Origin: Canna indica
Taxonomy: Eukaryota; Streptophyta; Magnoliopsida; Zingiberales; Cannaceae
Reading direction: 5' to 3'
DNA: 64,000 bases
Assembly (NCBI GenBank): GCA_034359265.1
Contig: CP136898.1
Coordinates: 5,520,501 to 5,584,500 of the forward strand
Part shown: positions 34,400 through 46,569 of the stretch, piece after piece
Layout: every line of letters starts with the position of its first letter
How positions within the stretch are numbered: position 1 is the stretch's first letter
The notes under the pieces: generated by a model
What the model was told of the DNA's origin: nothing
The model's database searches: none
What the model saw: the letters and a program-made list of their open reading frames with translations, nothing else
Translations under genes and position numbers: made by a program

Positions 34400-36916
34400 A
34401 ATTTAGACTATATAGATATCCTGTTGATCTCTCAAAGTAAGCACGCTCCAATGCCTTCACTATATTTCCACTGGATATGAACTCCTAGTAAAATCTTTGG
34501 ATGAATATACACAAACAAATATAATCCTGCAAAACTTATGCAATTCAGCTGAGTTTGAGCTTACTCATTAGCAAAACATTTAACTACCTGGTGAAAAGAA
34601 AATAACACAGATAAAACAAAAAACAATTTATTTATTTGAACAAAGTCAGATGATGAATTGCCAAGTTAAGAATATAAAGACAAAAATTAAAGCGGGTTCA
34701 ATCTAAACTGCTAATACAAAAGGCGCGTGCTTGGAATTTACAAGTAGCAAAACCAAAATAACTGCTTTAATAACAGGACAATCTTCTCAAACACAAAACT
34801 CTTCTTAGCCCATGCAAAAAGCTACAAAGTCAAACTTTGATGCAGAAGGGAGGCAGCTACAAAACTTCAAAAGTGAAGTACAGTTTTCTGCATTCTTAAT
34901 GTAAATCAGTTTGATATATAGAATGAAACCAACAAGCATTGGAACTTGAAGAATTTGAAGAGAATCAAATCAAAATCATAATACCAAAGAACATAAACAT
35001 AGCATAGGTATGCATATGACACTCTTGAGTCCTGATACATTAAATCATTCCAGTGGATTATAGACATCCCGCTTAAAAGATTAGCTCTAATGTTACACCA
35101 TCAAGAGATTCTAAGAAGACTCCAAACACTTCAAAATTCATCATGAAGCTGCATAGATAAGACAAGACAACAAACAAAATGTTTTAAGTATATGATTAAA
35201 TAATCACCTGGAAACCATTAACCCGAGCCTTGTAAAGAGACAAAATAAGAAAAGACAAAATCTGCAGATGCATTCCTCGAATTAACCAGATATTGGCTTA
35301 GCTTATCACAAGTCTCACGGTACAGACAAAGATTCATGTCACGGAACACTATGTTCGCAGCCCATACTAAACAAATCATAAGTTCACGAATTGGATAACC
35401 AAATCCCAGTAAACGTAAGCCCACAATTGCAATCATCCATCAAACACGACAACCCTATTCTCAAAATTCGAATGAAAATTTGAAACTCAAACCGAACCAT
35501 ATAATTAGGAGGACATAGCAAAACTATATCAGAGAAGCGGAAAATGGCCCTTTACACCCTCGGAAACGTAAGTATGATCCTGGGGGGTCCTTAGTGTACA
35601 TCAAAACCTAAATTGTCGGACGAGAGGTGAAAACCAAGAAATCGCGTAGGAACAAGAATCAGAACATCAATATCAATTATCAAACCGAAAGCACTATCCG
35701 GAGCCACGAACCCACAGTAGAGGATGCCCACCTTCTTCCACGCGTCAACAGCAACTCAATCCAACAAAAGCAGTTTCTTGGAGATCTTGGTCGAACATCG
35801 AGCAAGAGGTGGGGAAGAAGAAAGGGTTCGATTCCTCTGCCTCTCCCACTGTAAGCCGAGATGTCGCTTCTAAAACCCTCAAGTGCCGGGCTTTTGGAAA
35901 TTTTTTACGGCTGTAAAATGACCAAAATAGCCCTCACTTGACCTTGTCAACCGTTACACATGAAGAACCAGCAAGCGCCGGTACCTGCTACTGTTGGACC
36001 CACCGAGGCTTTGCAAAAGTTCCTAGGAGTGGTCCAGATTGCTGGGTGTAAAATTTATGGGTACAACAAAGGGTACGGCGGCGTAAAAGGTTACTTCGGG
36101 CATAAATGATAAATGACGCAATTTGTGTATTCCTTTATTAATTGCAAAAACCAATGTGGGAAGTTTACAGGAACACGAAAGGTGATAAATAAGTAAATAA
36201 CCTTGAGAGCGCTCGATGGGCTGCTGCTGATGGTGCAACACGTAACATGTTCCACGTACAAGCTAAGGCATTGGTCCTATTGGATTTTAATTTACTTTAA
36301 TTAATTCAAGCGCTAATATTTTTTAACACAAAAAATGAAGAAGAAAGTGATTCCAACTAATGAATAATGAGTGAGGATTGTGAAGGAGGAATGCATCGCT
36401 TTAGCAGCTAAACTATCCGTTGTTAGGCAGATCAGGTTGACGATGACCGCGCCTGAGTCTTGCTTTAAACATCCACGTCTGTAACACGTCCAATTCAGGT
36501 GATGCAACTAATTTTATGAAGACTCTGTCGTTTACCCGCTTTAGCTACCTACTCCTTTGTTGGAGTAGTAGCCAAAGTGGGGCCCGGTGATTGCAATATC
36601 CGAGTTCCGCAGGCAAGCGGCGCGTAGCCGACAGCACACATCTTAATGGACGGTTCACGTTGGCGAGTGCACTGCTGCACGGCGACGATCCGTTTTGCTT
36701 TTATCCAACGGCCCTCTCCGTTTGTTTCCTTTCTATTTGGTGAGATGGGAAGCAAGGGACCCGCGAGAGAGACACGTGGGAGAACCTCAACCGTCGAACA
36801 CCACGAGGCGGCGCTCACACTGTGCATTGGCCTTGTTTGTAGATAAAGATCGAGGCGACACATGGACTCGTACGCGCGATTGCACCGGGGCCCTCCACGT
36901 GGTCTCTTGGAACTTA
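34400..36916. other. Pumilio 5' UTR/promoter region and intergenic DNA
   Basis: The minus strand from about 35850 to 35590 is GC-moderate and looks like a first non-coding exon of the Pumilio gene (TCTTCTTCCCC-rich, ending near ACAATTTAG|GTTTTGATG), with a long 5' UTR intron to 34400; this is inferred. 36540-36900 is GC-rich with short overlapping frames on both strands and no recognisable protein. Confidence 0.4.
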
Positions 36917-37709
36917 GGGGGCGTTTGATACAATGATACATTACCACTTAAGATTTTTGAGGATCTAAATTACCACCCAGATATATTATCATTTTTAAAA
37001 TTATCGATAATGTTACATTTGTTGGCTTAAGATTTTCAACATTGGTCTTAATCTCGATTTTGATGATAACAAACATGGAACTAATGTTTCATTGAGATAT
37101 CTTTCAGGTTCCATATCAGTTAGCGCACGACGTCCTCGATCGAAAATATTGAAGAAATCGGGAAATCAGAAGGGCATTGGTCGACGCGCTTGGATTCGTC
37201 GAGAAGATAGAGTCTAGGTTTAGGATGTCTAGTTTATGTTGTAAAATCCTCATGATGATGCATAAGAACTCAAAAATTATCCCTGAATCCCAAAATATGA
37301 AAACTCGAAAACCGTCATGAAATACCCTAGCAGGGAGTTCCTTGGAGGGCCATATGACCTAGATAGTTTTCTAACATAAAAAATAGTGGTAATTATTCCT
37401 TGGGTTAAAACTAGATAACGAGGTATTTTTTAAGAATTTTTGGAAGCCTTTAACCTATCCATTCTCGACTCGAAAGATTATAAAATTTTCATTTTCTGAA
37501 ATTTTGTACTAGACCCCAAAAACTAGATTTTGATTCTTAAGGATTTTGATTTTTTAGATATTTTTATTGAATCCAAATGGGAGATAATCCTTATATAATA
37601 TTTATGTTTTAAAGTTATTAACTTCAAGTTAATAAATATTATATAAGTAGGCTTAGCGAAGACGGAACCCAAACGAGCAGAAAAACAAAGCAAAAAAAAT
37701 TGCTCTGCC

Positions 37710-37965
37710 CAGGTTCGGTCGATCGGCCGATCGACCGAATGATGTTAAAAAATGGCAGTAGCAATTTCGGTCGACCGGTTGATCAACCGAACAACGCTAA
37801 AAATTGGCAATGGCTACTTCGATCGACCGGACGGTCGACCGACTGAGGAAAAAATGGGCAGTGCTTGCGTCGATCGACCAATCAGTCTGCCGGATTACGG
37901 ATCGCTGAAGTCGCGACTCATTCGATCGACCCGTCGGTTGACCGAACGGTGTGATTAATGCACAG
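37710..37965. repeat. ~60-bp tandem repeat rich in GGTCGACC palindromes
   Basis: Four degenerate units, each with TCG(G/A)TCGACCGG..GACCGA followed by (T)TAAAAAATGGCAGT-like spacer, in the U3 part just upstream of the LTR TATA box. Confidence 0.8.
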
Positions 37966-38047
37966 AGAGCCAGGGTCGCTGGGCGGTTGATCGAACGACG
38001 AAAATAGCTAGTTTTCCGCCCGTTGAGCAACCATTCTGTTGAAGGGT

Positions 38048-38055
38048 TATAAATA
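38048..38055 (+). promoter_or_regulatory. TATA box of the nested LTR
   Basis: TATAAATA within GGGTTATAAATACCC, about 1.03 kb into the LTR; sets its orientation as plus. Confidence 0.6.
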
Positions 38056-39689
38056 CCCTTCACCTATCTTCTTTAAGCCTTCTTAACAATTGATCCAAGC
38101 TTTCATTAAACCATATTTGATCATCTATAAAGGATTTCTTGAGCCATCCCTTTGCAATCCCTAATTTCCATGATAAAACCTTGATCTAGTCTTTGAACCT
38201 TCAAAATTCATTTTCTCAAGGCATCAAGAGGACTAGGGAGTTTCTTTTGGAGCTAAGTACTTATGGTTTGATTTATTGCTCCAATTGTTATTGTATTTTG
38301 TTGTTTATTTCTTCGTAATTGAACTTGTGTAAACCTAGGTTGTTATGTTTGATTGAGTTGGTGGTTGCCTTGGTGATAAGGCTTAAACCCACCATTGTAA
38401 ACATAGTTTGCTAAGATTAATTCTTGTTGTCCTTAGGATTGAGGTGGGAGAGTGCTCTCGGTAGGAAGGCGGAGACTTCCGGGTGTGGAAGTGCCTTCGG
38501 TGTGAGAGCGGAGATTCTCCGATGAAAACGTCCTCGTTGTAAAGGAAATAAGATAATCTATTAAAAACTAGTTTGGAAATTCTAAGCGGAGTGCATAGAT
38601 AGTGGAGTAGGCATTGGGCCCGAACCACTATAAATACTTGTGTTAGCATTGGTAGTTTGTTTGTGTTATATTGCTTCATATTTATTACTTCTGCTTGTTA
38701 TAAATATCGTGTTTAGCCTAACTAATCAAGAAACGATTAAAATTAAAATTAGACGAAAAATTAGTTAACACACTATTCACCCTCCTCTAGTGTGATCATT
38801 TCACCCAACAACATTACCATATTTGGCATGTATCGGTAATCTCACCAATAATCCATATTACCTTGTTTGGTGTAAATAAAAGATTATTGGAAACTTATAT
38901 CTCTAATTAAAATACCCTTAAATAAAAAAAATAAACTAAAAAATAAAATTAAAATTAAAATTAAAAAAATTATTATTATTTTTTAAAAAAAGATTGTCAT
39001 TGTACCATGAGATGATGTGAATGAGATAAGATGGTGATTTTTTTCTATATTAATAGAGGGTATTTTTGTCAAAAATAAAAATTAACATTACCACTTTAGC
39101 GGTAATCCACAAGTCACCTCCTTCCTTGATAATGTGGATTACCACTTGAGTGGTATTGTAGATTACCATGAGCATTCAGATTATTAGTAATCTGTTTCAA
39201 CCAAACGCAGTAATCTGATGGGCCCAGATAATTTTAATGAAGATTACCAGTAATCCATTTAGATTACCTCATACCAAACGTTCCCTTAATTAGTTGTGTC
39301 AATATTTGATATTGGTTTTCCAATTTTTTGATAAATTATTTTTTATTTGTTGGAAAATATTATCAATCTTAGATCACTTTATTATTGGATAATTATTGTA
39401 CTTGGTTTTGTATTAAAAATAATTTTTATTTTTTAAATAAATGAAGAAAGTCCTAAACACCGATAATAAAAGTGTGCTTAAAAATGTGTTTTCGTTTCAT
39501 TGAATTACAACGAGAATACGAATGTAATCATCGTAATCTACCCACAACAAAATCAATGAAAAATATATTTGGAACTAAGTACTTTTCTTTTTATTTTATT
39601 ATTTTATTTTTTTGCAAAATAAACGATCGAAGTCTTAAATCGTTGATGATGATTGAATAGTAGGATCTAAAAGATCCCTTACAATAATT

Positions 39690-40540
39690 GACCTTAAATT
39701 TGGAGGAAGGAAGGATGACCAAGATATAATATTCGGGGTCATTTGCTCATTCGTTGTTAACCAATGAACAACTTTGTTTGCATATTTATATACCCAAAAA
39801 AATTGGAAATATGAAATCTTACGTGAGGGGAATATGACATCTTCAATGGGATCCAGAATACACCATGGAGATCCAAAAGCATCAAGAGCATCAATTAATT
39901 GTTTGCAATGTGACTCGAAGCAAATTTAGGAAAATTGATTTTGCACAACCCATGCTACTACCATTTTGAGAGCCATTGATTCGTTGTATAGGGGAGAAGA
40001 AGCAAGGATAGGTTGTCCATGAGAGAGCAAATATTATCTATAATAGTTTCTAACTATAGAGCTGATTGCCGCTTGAGATGAATACACAACACCATTCGTA
40101 TTAATTTTGATCATATCCATGTTTGGGGGAGTCAATGTAATATTTTCTACTGTATTGCCTTCAGGGTTAAGATTTAGTTGAACTATATTGAGATGTGAGT
40201 GATGAGATGCGGTACACGAGACTATTAATATGAAGTTGCTTACTCGAATGAAGTAGTTTGTTTCTAACGTGTTAAGTAAACCAAAAGATAGTGGGAGAAG
40301 TCTAAGTTAACTTTAGAGCCGAGAAAAGACAATATCAAATTAGAAAAGTCACATTTGAGAAACAAGTGCCATAAAATTTCTAAATAATTATTGCAAAATA
40401 CACAAGTATCAATAGTTGAAATACCAATTCTATTGAGAAAAGCTCTAGTTGGTAGTTTATTATGGAAAAAAAATCAAAGGAAATTTTTTATTTTAGGATA
40501 CACAAAAAAAAGTTGCCACAAATGTTTTCAAATACTAGAC
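39690..40540 (-). pseudogene. L1-type LINE ORF2 3' remnant (zf-RVT and RNase H)
   Basis: Minus-strand translation near 40520-40270 reads YPKIKNFLWFFFHNKLPTRA then FLNRIGI, CVFCNNYLEILWHLFLKCDF: the zf-RVT zinc-binding module at the end of plant LINE ORF2 (C..C..H..C pattern). Further on, 40135-39840, PPNMDMIKINTNGVVYSSQA, AISSIVRN, NESMALKMVVAWVVQNQF and CILDPIEDV match the RNase H-like (RVT_3) domain. Several stops and shifts are present. No poly(A) tail or 5' portion recognised. Confidence 0.8.
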
Positions 40541-41640
40541 TTCTCCAATTGAGTCATATGATTAATTGGATGGTATGATTAATTTTTGGAAGCTGAGTGG
40601 TGTATATGATTAATTGGATGGTATTTAATTTGAACCACTTTCATCCACAAGTTAGGATAATTGTTGGGATAAATTATAAGTTTTTTACTTAATAAAGAGC
40701 TAGGCCAGTCCCTTGTGCCAATAATTCTTGTGGTATATTTATTTTATTAGATAAGATATGATTGAATTAGATAATAAATGAGAGATAAATTGATATGAAT
40801 TTTTTAAATTCGACGTACATTAAATATAATATTAATTTTATTTATATTTTATTTTAATTCATGCACTAAATAAATAATGAATATTAATTTCTTTTATCTT
40901 ATTCTCTTATTTTACGAAGCAAATATATCATTGATATTTTAGTAAGGTGATTATAGACCAGGGAATTAAATGCAATTGATGTTTCTTATTTAATTTGGAT
41001 ACCTATATTAGCATTGTTATGTTTAAATACATGCTTATTAGCATTGTTTTGTTTGAAACTCCATCAATTAACATTTAATTAAGATTTTTTATTTATATGC
41101 TAGTTGTGCGTATTTGTAAAGCAGCTTCCTTGACGATGGGTTAAGTTTACTTTGTCCTTTAAGTATTAAGAAATTGTCAATTTAATTACTCTTTATACTT
41201 TTAAAAATATTAAATTGGCCTTTAAACTTTTAAGTTTCATTGTAATTTAATTACTTTTGCGAAAAAGAAAAAATGCCTCACGACTTTTACAATTTATTAT
41301 TTCGCAACCATTAGCAATAAATCGACAAATATGCAATAAAATTCGCGATAAAACTAATAAAAAGAAAAATCAATGACTCTGTTATAGAAAAACAACCTCT
41401 TAAAAATTAGTTATAGAAAAGGAAAGGTCATTGTCATGGAGCGCAATCATTTTACTCCCATGATTACCCTATTTATTATTAGGTAAAGTACGGGTACAAA
41501 TGTGGGCCATCTCTTTCTCTGTCTAGTGAGCAACAAGAAAGATTACCAAACGGGTCGATGAAAGAAGTGAATTCCGAAATAGTTCAAGATCGTGCAGGGA
41601 CTCATGCGCTCGGATTCCTAGTACCGGAAAAATATATATA
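40541..41640. other. intergenic DNA upstream of the GluTR-binding protein gene
   Basis: AT-rich; no gene or clear element ends. A short direct repeat GATTAATTGGATGGTAT occurs near 40560 and 40607. 41624-41640 (AATATATATAATTATA) may serve as TATA region of the next gene. Confidence 0.45.
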
Positions 41641-41733
41641 ATTATACGGCACCGAACTGCTCCATCTTTCTAGCCTAGGGTTTCTTCGAGCACCCCGAGC
41701 TCTCTCAATCTCAATCCCCCTCGAGCCTCCTCC

Positions 41734-44700
41734 ATGGAATCTCTCTGCGGCTCCGCTGTTCCCTGCGGGCTCGTGGAAACTTGCCTCTCTCGCCAACCCG
41801 CGAGCTCGTCCCTCGTCAAAGCTCCACTATTTTGGTCCCGGTGTTCCGGAGGGCGCGAACTACCTCCAATGCTCTTCAGCTATCCGCAGAGGTACCGGAG
41901 AAGATGGAAGGCCCTTGCATGTGATGCCTCCGACGACAGCGGGGAGGATGGGTCGGACAATGGGTCTTCAGTGAACTGGTTGACTATATTAACCTCTAGC
42001 CCGCCATTCCTCGAGGTACTTTGCCATTATAGTTGACTGTGTGTTTATTTCACGTGGCATATTAGGCGGTGTCTCCTCTCGGAACTGTTCATACTTTTTC
42101 TGTTGAATCGATAGGGATGTTCTATTCATAAAACCAATTTTGTATTTCTTGTCCCTAATTAGCATATTTTACATGGTTTACAGATCAAACCATCTGAACA
42201 GAGAAAATTGTTAAACTAAGTGAAAAAAAAGCTACAATGTTCTAACGTGATCTTTAGACTGCGATCAAATGAACAAGGATGTACTTTTGAATCCTGAGAA
42301 CTTTAGACAAATGATATTAAACTAAATGCATAACATATATTATATTTCCTTGACGTACTTTAACTTATTAAATAGAAGAAATGGCGAAACTTTGGAGCCA
42401 ATTATTTTGTTTCGTGTATATGATCTAGCGTGATCTTTGTTGTTCCAGTCAGCTAAATTTTGGCTTCACTCAATTTGATTAAAGACATTGCCTCACACAA
42501 GGCTCTATGGTAGAAAAAATTTATGTAGTCGACCCAAACAATTTTGATTTCATGGTTGTTGTTTTTGTATTTAAAGTTAGTAATAGTGTCAACATCTACT
42601 AGCTTATATGGTTAAGACGTCCAGTATATTGTCATAGGTCAAGGGTTTGATCCCTAGTAGAAACTTTGGATGCATCATTTCTCTTATTTGTAGCGCCTTT
42701 TTGCGAATAGTAGTTGAATGGTTTCAATATAATAATATTTTTTAAAGAAAAAGTTTAGCCATGGGCGATTGTGAAAAAGAGTAATATTATTTGCATTCTT
42801 TGTGTGGGGATTGTTGTCTTGAACTTCACCAAACCTTTCTTGATTATGAGAACACAAGATAAAAAGATTTAGCAGCATTTGTTATGATGATTTTTTTTTC
42901 CTTCAGAGTGGTTTGGATAGCGATGACCATGCAAGTAGCATGAGTGAACAGATGAAGATGGTAATACCTTCTACTTCCAAAAGTGGAACAACTGGATCCA
43001 AAACTGGGCTCTTCAGGACACCAATTTCAGGTGGTGTACAAACTGCAACTTCAGCCAATGATTTACCTCGGCCTGCATTGGCTGTTCGTAACCTAATGGA
43101 GCAGGTATGATGAAAAGAAAAATACTTGAGGCTTTTCTCTCTGTTTCTCATGTTTTTCCTCTGTTTTCCATCTTCTAAAGTCTGCACGGATCCATATATT
43201 GCACTTCTTTTTGTTTTTCTTCTGCATTTATGTCAAATCAAGGCCAAGTTTGGTCAACTATGCACTGTAATGTCGCGGATGCATCATCGGCGTGCAGGTT
43301 ATCCTGTTGGTTCATTGGTTGATTTTGTATCAGATTCAGTTGGGCGTAAGTATCATTTATATCTTATGTACACACCTAGCTGTATCTTTCATTGAGTATC
43401 CGAGCGTGTTAAACATATGCTCCTTGGCAGATCCCATTTTTTCACTCTCCCCTCTAGCAATTCACACAAGGAATCTCTTGGTGAATCCAAAATGTTCCCT
43501 TGTTGTACAGGTGCATCTTTGCCTAATTGATAACTATATTAGGACCTTAATAATGTCCAGTTCCAATTACCTTTTAAGTTTTACCTGCTGAAATCATTTT
43601 TTAACTGAAGATACCTGGATGGAGCTCACTATCAAATGCCCGTGTCACAATTTTTGGTGATATGTTCCCACTTTCAGCTGAAGAACAGGTTGTTTGCTAG
43701 TTATGGGATCTTTTTCTTTTACACTTCTCTTTTTGCTAAATTCCTAGGGCACTTTTTATTTTCTATAAATAGCTGTTGTATGACTACAGTTGGACATGAT
43801 TGCTGATAAGCCTGATATGTTTCCCTTCCAATATGTTATCTATTGAAATGCATAACCATATTAAAGTTTATGGCCATATATTGTAGTGATGGTGCAACTT
43901 TATCAAAATGCAGTCTGATTAGGCATGCAAATTTAGTCAACTTTGGCTGCATTTGCTGTCAACATTAGCAATACTGTATAATTATCATTTATTGTTTATG
44001 TTTTCTCTGGTGCTATTATATATATTAGTAATTTATAATAACATTTTTAATTTCGCACATAGATGCATGAAATCATATATTTCCACTTTTCATCTAGCAT
44101 CACTCAATGCATCCTTTATTGTTGCATCATATTTTCAATACTTTTTATCTGCTAGATATTAACAGAAGTATGAAAATACCATGTATGTATTCTGCGGTAC
44201 TTGGCACACTATGAAGCACGACTACTTTTTAGTTTCTACTTTCTAGAACATTTGGAAAAAAAGGTGCATCATATATATTTTGATGAATAGATGCTAAACA
44301 TAGATTGTGTAGGTCAACCCCAATGTATGAGTTGAGTCTTGTGACACAAAAGACAGGCTTCATTTGCTAGATTATGCATGCTCCTAAGGAGATTTTACTT
44401 CATGACATGTTATAACATAGTTACAAACAACATGGAGAAGTTGAGATTTGACAAGTTTTTTGTTATTAGATTGTGTATTCTGCTTAGGAATCAAACTTTT
44501 CATTGTAAATAAGCAGATTGGGAAACACAAAACAGATTGGATTAGTCTCTTTATGTCTTTTGTCAATGCTCTATTGGTTACTGTACATTTTTTGTTCATA
44601 ATTTAACGGAGACTACTAATCCATTACAGTGAAAAATATCTTACCTTTATTGTTTCCTAGCAATGGATTTCCTAAAAACATTATGTTTGCTTTGAACCTC

Positions 44701-46569
44701 AGGAATGGGCTTGTCAGCAGTTTCTTGCAAAACACCAACAGTGGTCATTCCAAGAATGGGGCAACTTCTACTATTACAGAATGCAAAATATTAGGTTTGC
44801 GTTGCAACTTCTTTCTCCAGCCATAGTTTGATTTTGCGCAAAAAATATACATTAACTGATACCTCGGTGCCACTAGATCTTAGAAAAAAGATCCTGGTAC
44901 AACTTTTCTATCCCATTTATTTGGTAAGCACAATGTCTTGTGTCATATGAGGAAGACAATAATATGATCTATAATCGACAGTTCGATACTTGTACCAGGA
45001 AAGATTTTGTAATTAGAATAGATGGAGATGGAAAAGGGAAAGCTAGAGGGATGAGCATTCTAATTTCATCAGAAAACTGCATAACTTGTGACATTCTAGT
45101 TACATCACTGTCTATGCACCTGGATGTACCAATGTTAAAAAATGATATATTTGAACTACATGCATTAGCCATATCCAGACAAGGAAAGAGATGGCTTTGT
45201 GCATGATCCAATTAAACTAGTTGTAGTTGGTGACATTCAAAAGGGGACAGCCCAATACAGGTTTCACTGATGGAGATAAATGTCTTGGATGGTTTTGCCT
45301 TTTGGATGAAAATGTTATGGGGATATTACTAAGCAATATTATTCACATTTGAAATTTCTTATTACCCCTTAAGTGATAGACATTTATTCCATTCTAAGAA
45401 TGTAGAAACAGGAAGCACATTTTTCAGATTCTTTCTAGGAACTAGTACTATTTTTTTTCTTTTTTGGGTCTTATTTTGCTCGTGATCATCTTCAATGTGC
45501 TCAATCATTTTCATCACATATTAACGAAATATATACTTCTATATTTTTTATGACCAACATCATTTTGACATGGCTTAGTGACATATATTTCATCGGAGGA
45601 TTTGGCACTGTTGCATGGGTAGATGTAAAGGAATACGAGGCCTTGAAACCTGACAAGATTACTGCTGACAGTGGGGAGCAAAATTTGAAGGTAAGCTTTA
45701 TATACTGCTTTCCTTATATTGATCTTTATTATCAGAAGTTTTAGTTGCTGTTAGGTGGCCTGTGCTCTCTCCTTGATAATTTATTTTAACAATTCTACTA
45801 GGAACTCAATGCAATATTTTCAAAGCCACTCAAGGAGATGTTGTCAACAAAAGCCGAGATAGATGATGCAGCATTTATATCCGTAGACAGCAAAGGCACT
45901 GATGTTCGGGTTAGGCAAGGTGCACAGGTAGGTCTAATAGAAAACTAGTGATCTATCTTAATTTCAAGGTGGCAAACTAAGGAGACAATTTAAAGAACAC
46001 AACTAATATCTTGTGTGTTTCTATTAAGATAAATAATTGGCTACAGCTATTTGCTTGGTACTGCTTGTAATTGCTTTTTTCTTAAATATTAGTCTCTGAA
46101 AGTTTCTCCAAAGCTCATGAAAGCCTTAATTGCATATCAGATATTAATGTGACGACTCTTCTCACCTCTTGATTGTCTGTTTAGCTAGAAATGGGAATTG
46201 AATTAATTGATATAGAAGTGCAGCAACTTTACAAATTTTAGTGGATACCATTTTTCATTATTTTAAAATATAACTTGAAGATAATTTAGTCTTTGGCTAA
46301 CTGATCACAATATACGAAGCTAACAATTGGCATTATTGGTGCGTTTATATTTGTTGATAGAATGTAGTTTAGGTTTGTTTCTACATAGAATGAAAGTTGT
46401 TGATACTGAGATGCTCACTGAGGCCTTTTTTTCTACTTCGATGCAGTTTAACATTCAAAGGATATCTTTTGAAGTTGAACATGAAGTGCAGACTCTGGAC
46501 GAAGCGAAGGCCGCTCTTGAAAATATAATAACTAAGCATAGCAGGTCAATATCCCCAAATGGGAGTTGA
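41734..46569 (+). CDS. glutamyl-tRNA reductase-binding protein, chloroplastic (PGR7/GluTRBP-like)
   Basis: FMN-binding split-barrel (PNPOx-like) plastid protein that in Arabidopsis (At3g21200) binds glutamyl-tRNA reductase and tunes early tetrapyrrole synthesis; also identified as PGR7. Nine exons, all GT..AG with matching phases: 41734-42015, 42907-43104, 43243-43345, 43431-43510, 43611-43688, 44703-44794, 45579-45690, 45802-45927, 46447-46569 (397 aa). Residues 1-~60 are Ser/Arg-rich with few acids, a plausible transit peptide. Family blocks: FGQLCTVMSRMHHRRAGYP, GSLVDF, HPIFSLSPLAIHTRNLL, IPGWSSLSNARVTIFGD, EWGNFYYYRMQNIS, DIYFIGGFGTVAWVDVKEYE, ELNAIFSKPL and VRVRQGAQFNIQRISF. Longer than the Arabidopsis protein, mostly at the N-terminus. 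Start: first Met, also conserved in the decayed copy at 6348. Confidence 0.94.

Larger units (their letters stand above)
37020..38810 (+). mobile_element. 1.8-kb solo LTR (or LTR-like element) nested in the MITE
   Basis: Ends TGTTGGCTTAAGATT.. and ..CACCCAACA (TG..CA with TGTTGG/CCAACA), flanked by ACATT on both sides (37015-37019, 38811-38815), a perfect 5-bp target duplication. No gag or pol. A TATA box (TATAAATA, 38048-38055) lies after a U3-like region with a GGTCGACC-rich repeat; the end ACTATTCACCCTCCTCTAG is a sequence common at the 3' end of long plant LTRs. Best read as a solo LTR left by recombination between two LTRs. Confidence 0.85.
36917..39285. mobile_element. Tourist-like (PIF/Harbinger) MITE, split by a nested LTR element
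   Basis: Terminal inverted repeats GGGGGCGTTTGATAC (36917) and GTATGAGG..-side CATACCAAACGTTCCC (ends 39285, complement GGGAACGTTTGGTATG), flanked by TTA on both sides (36914-36916, 39286-39288), the Harbinger target duplication. Without the nested insertion (37020-38810 plus 5 bp) the element is ~573 bp and non-coding, with repeated GGTAATC/GATTACC words throughout. Confidence 0.87.

Noticed and set aside
36549..36947. Minus-strand frame of 132 codons and overlapping plus-strand frames
   Set aside because: No recognisable motif, overlaps the MITE end, and the GC-rich composition alone explains the length.
44930..45206. Open frame of 88 codons in intron 6 of the GluTR-binding protein gene
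   Set aside because: No family motif; lies inside an intron whose borders are supported by protein continuity.
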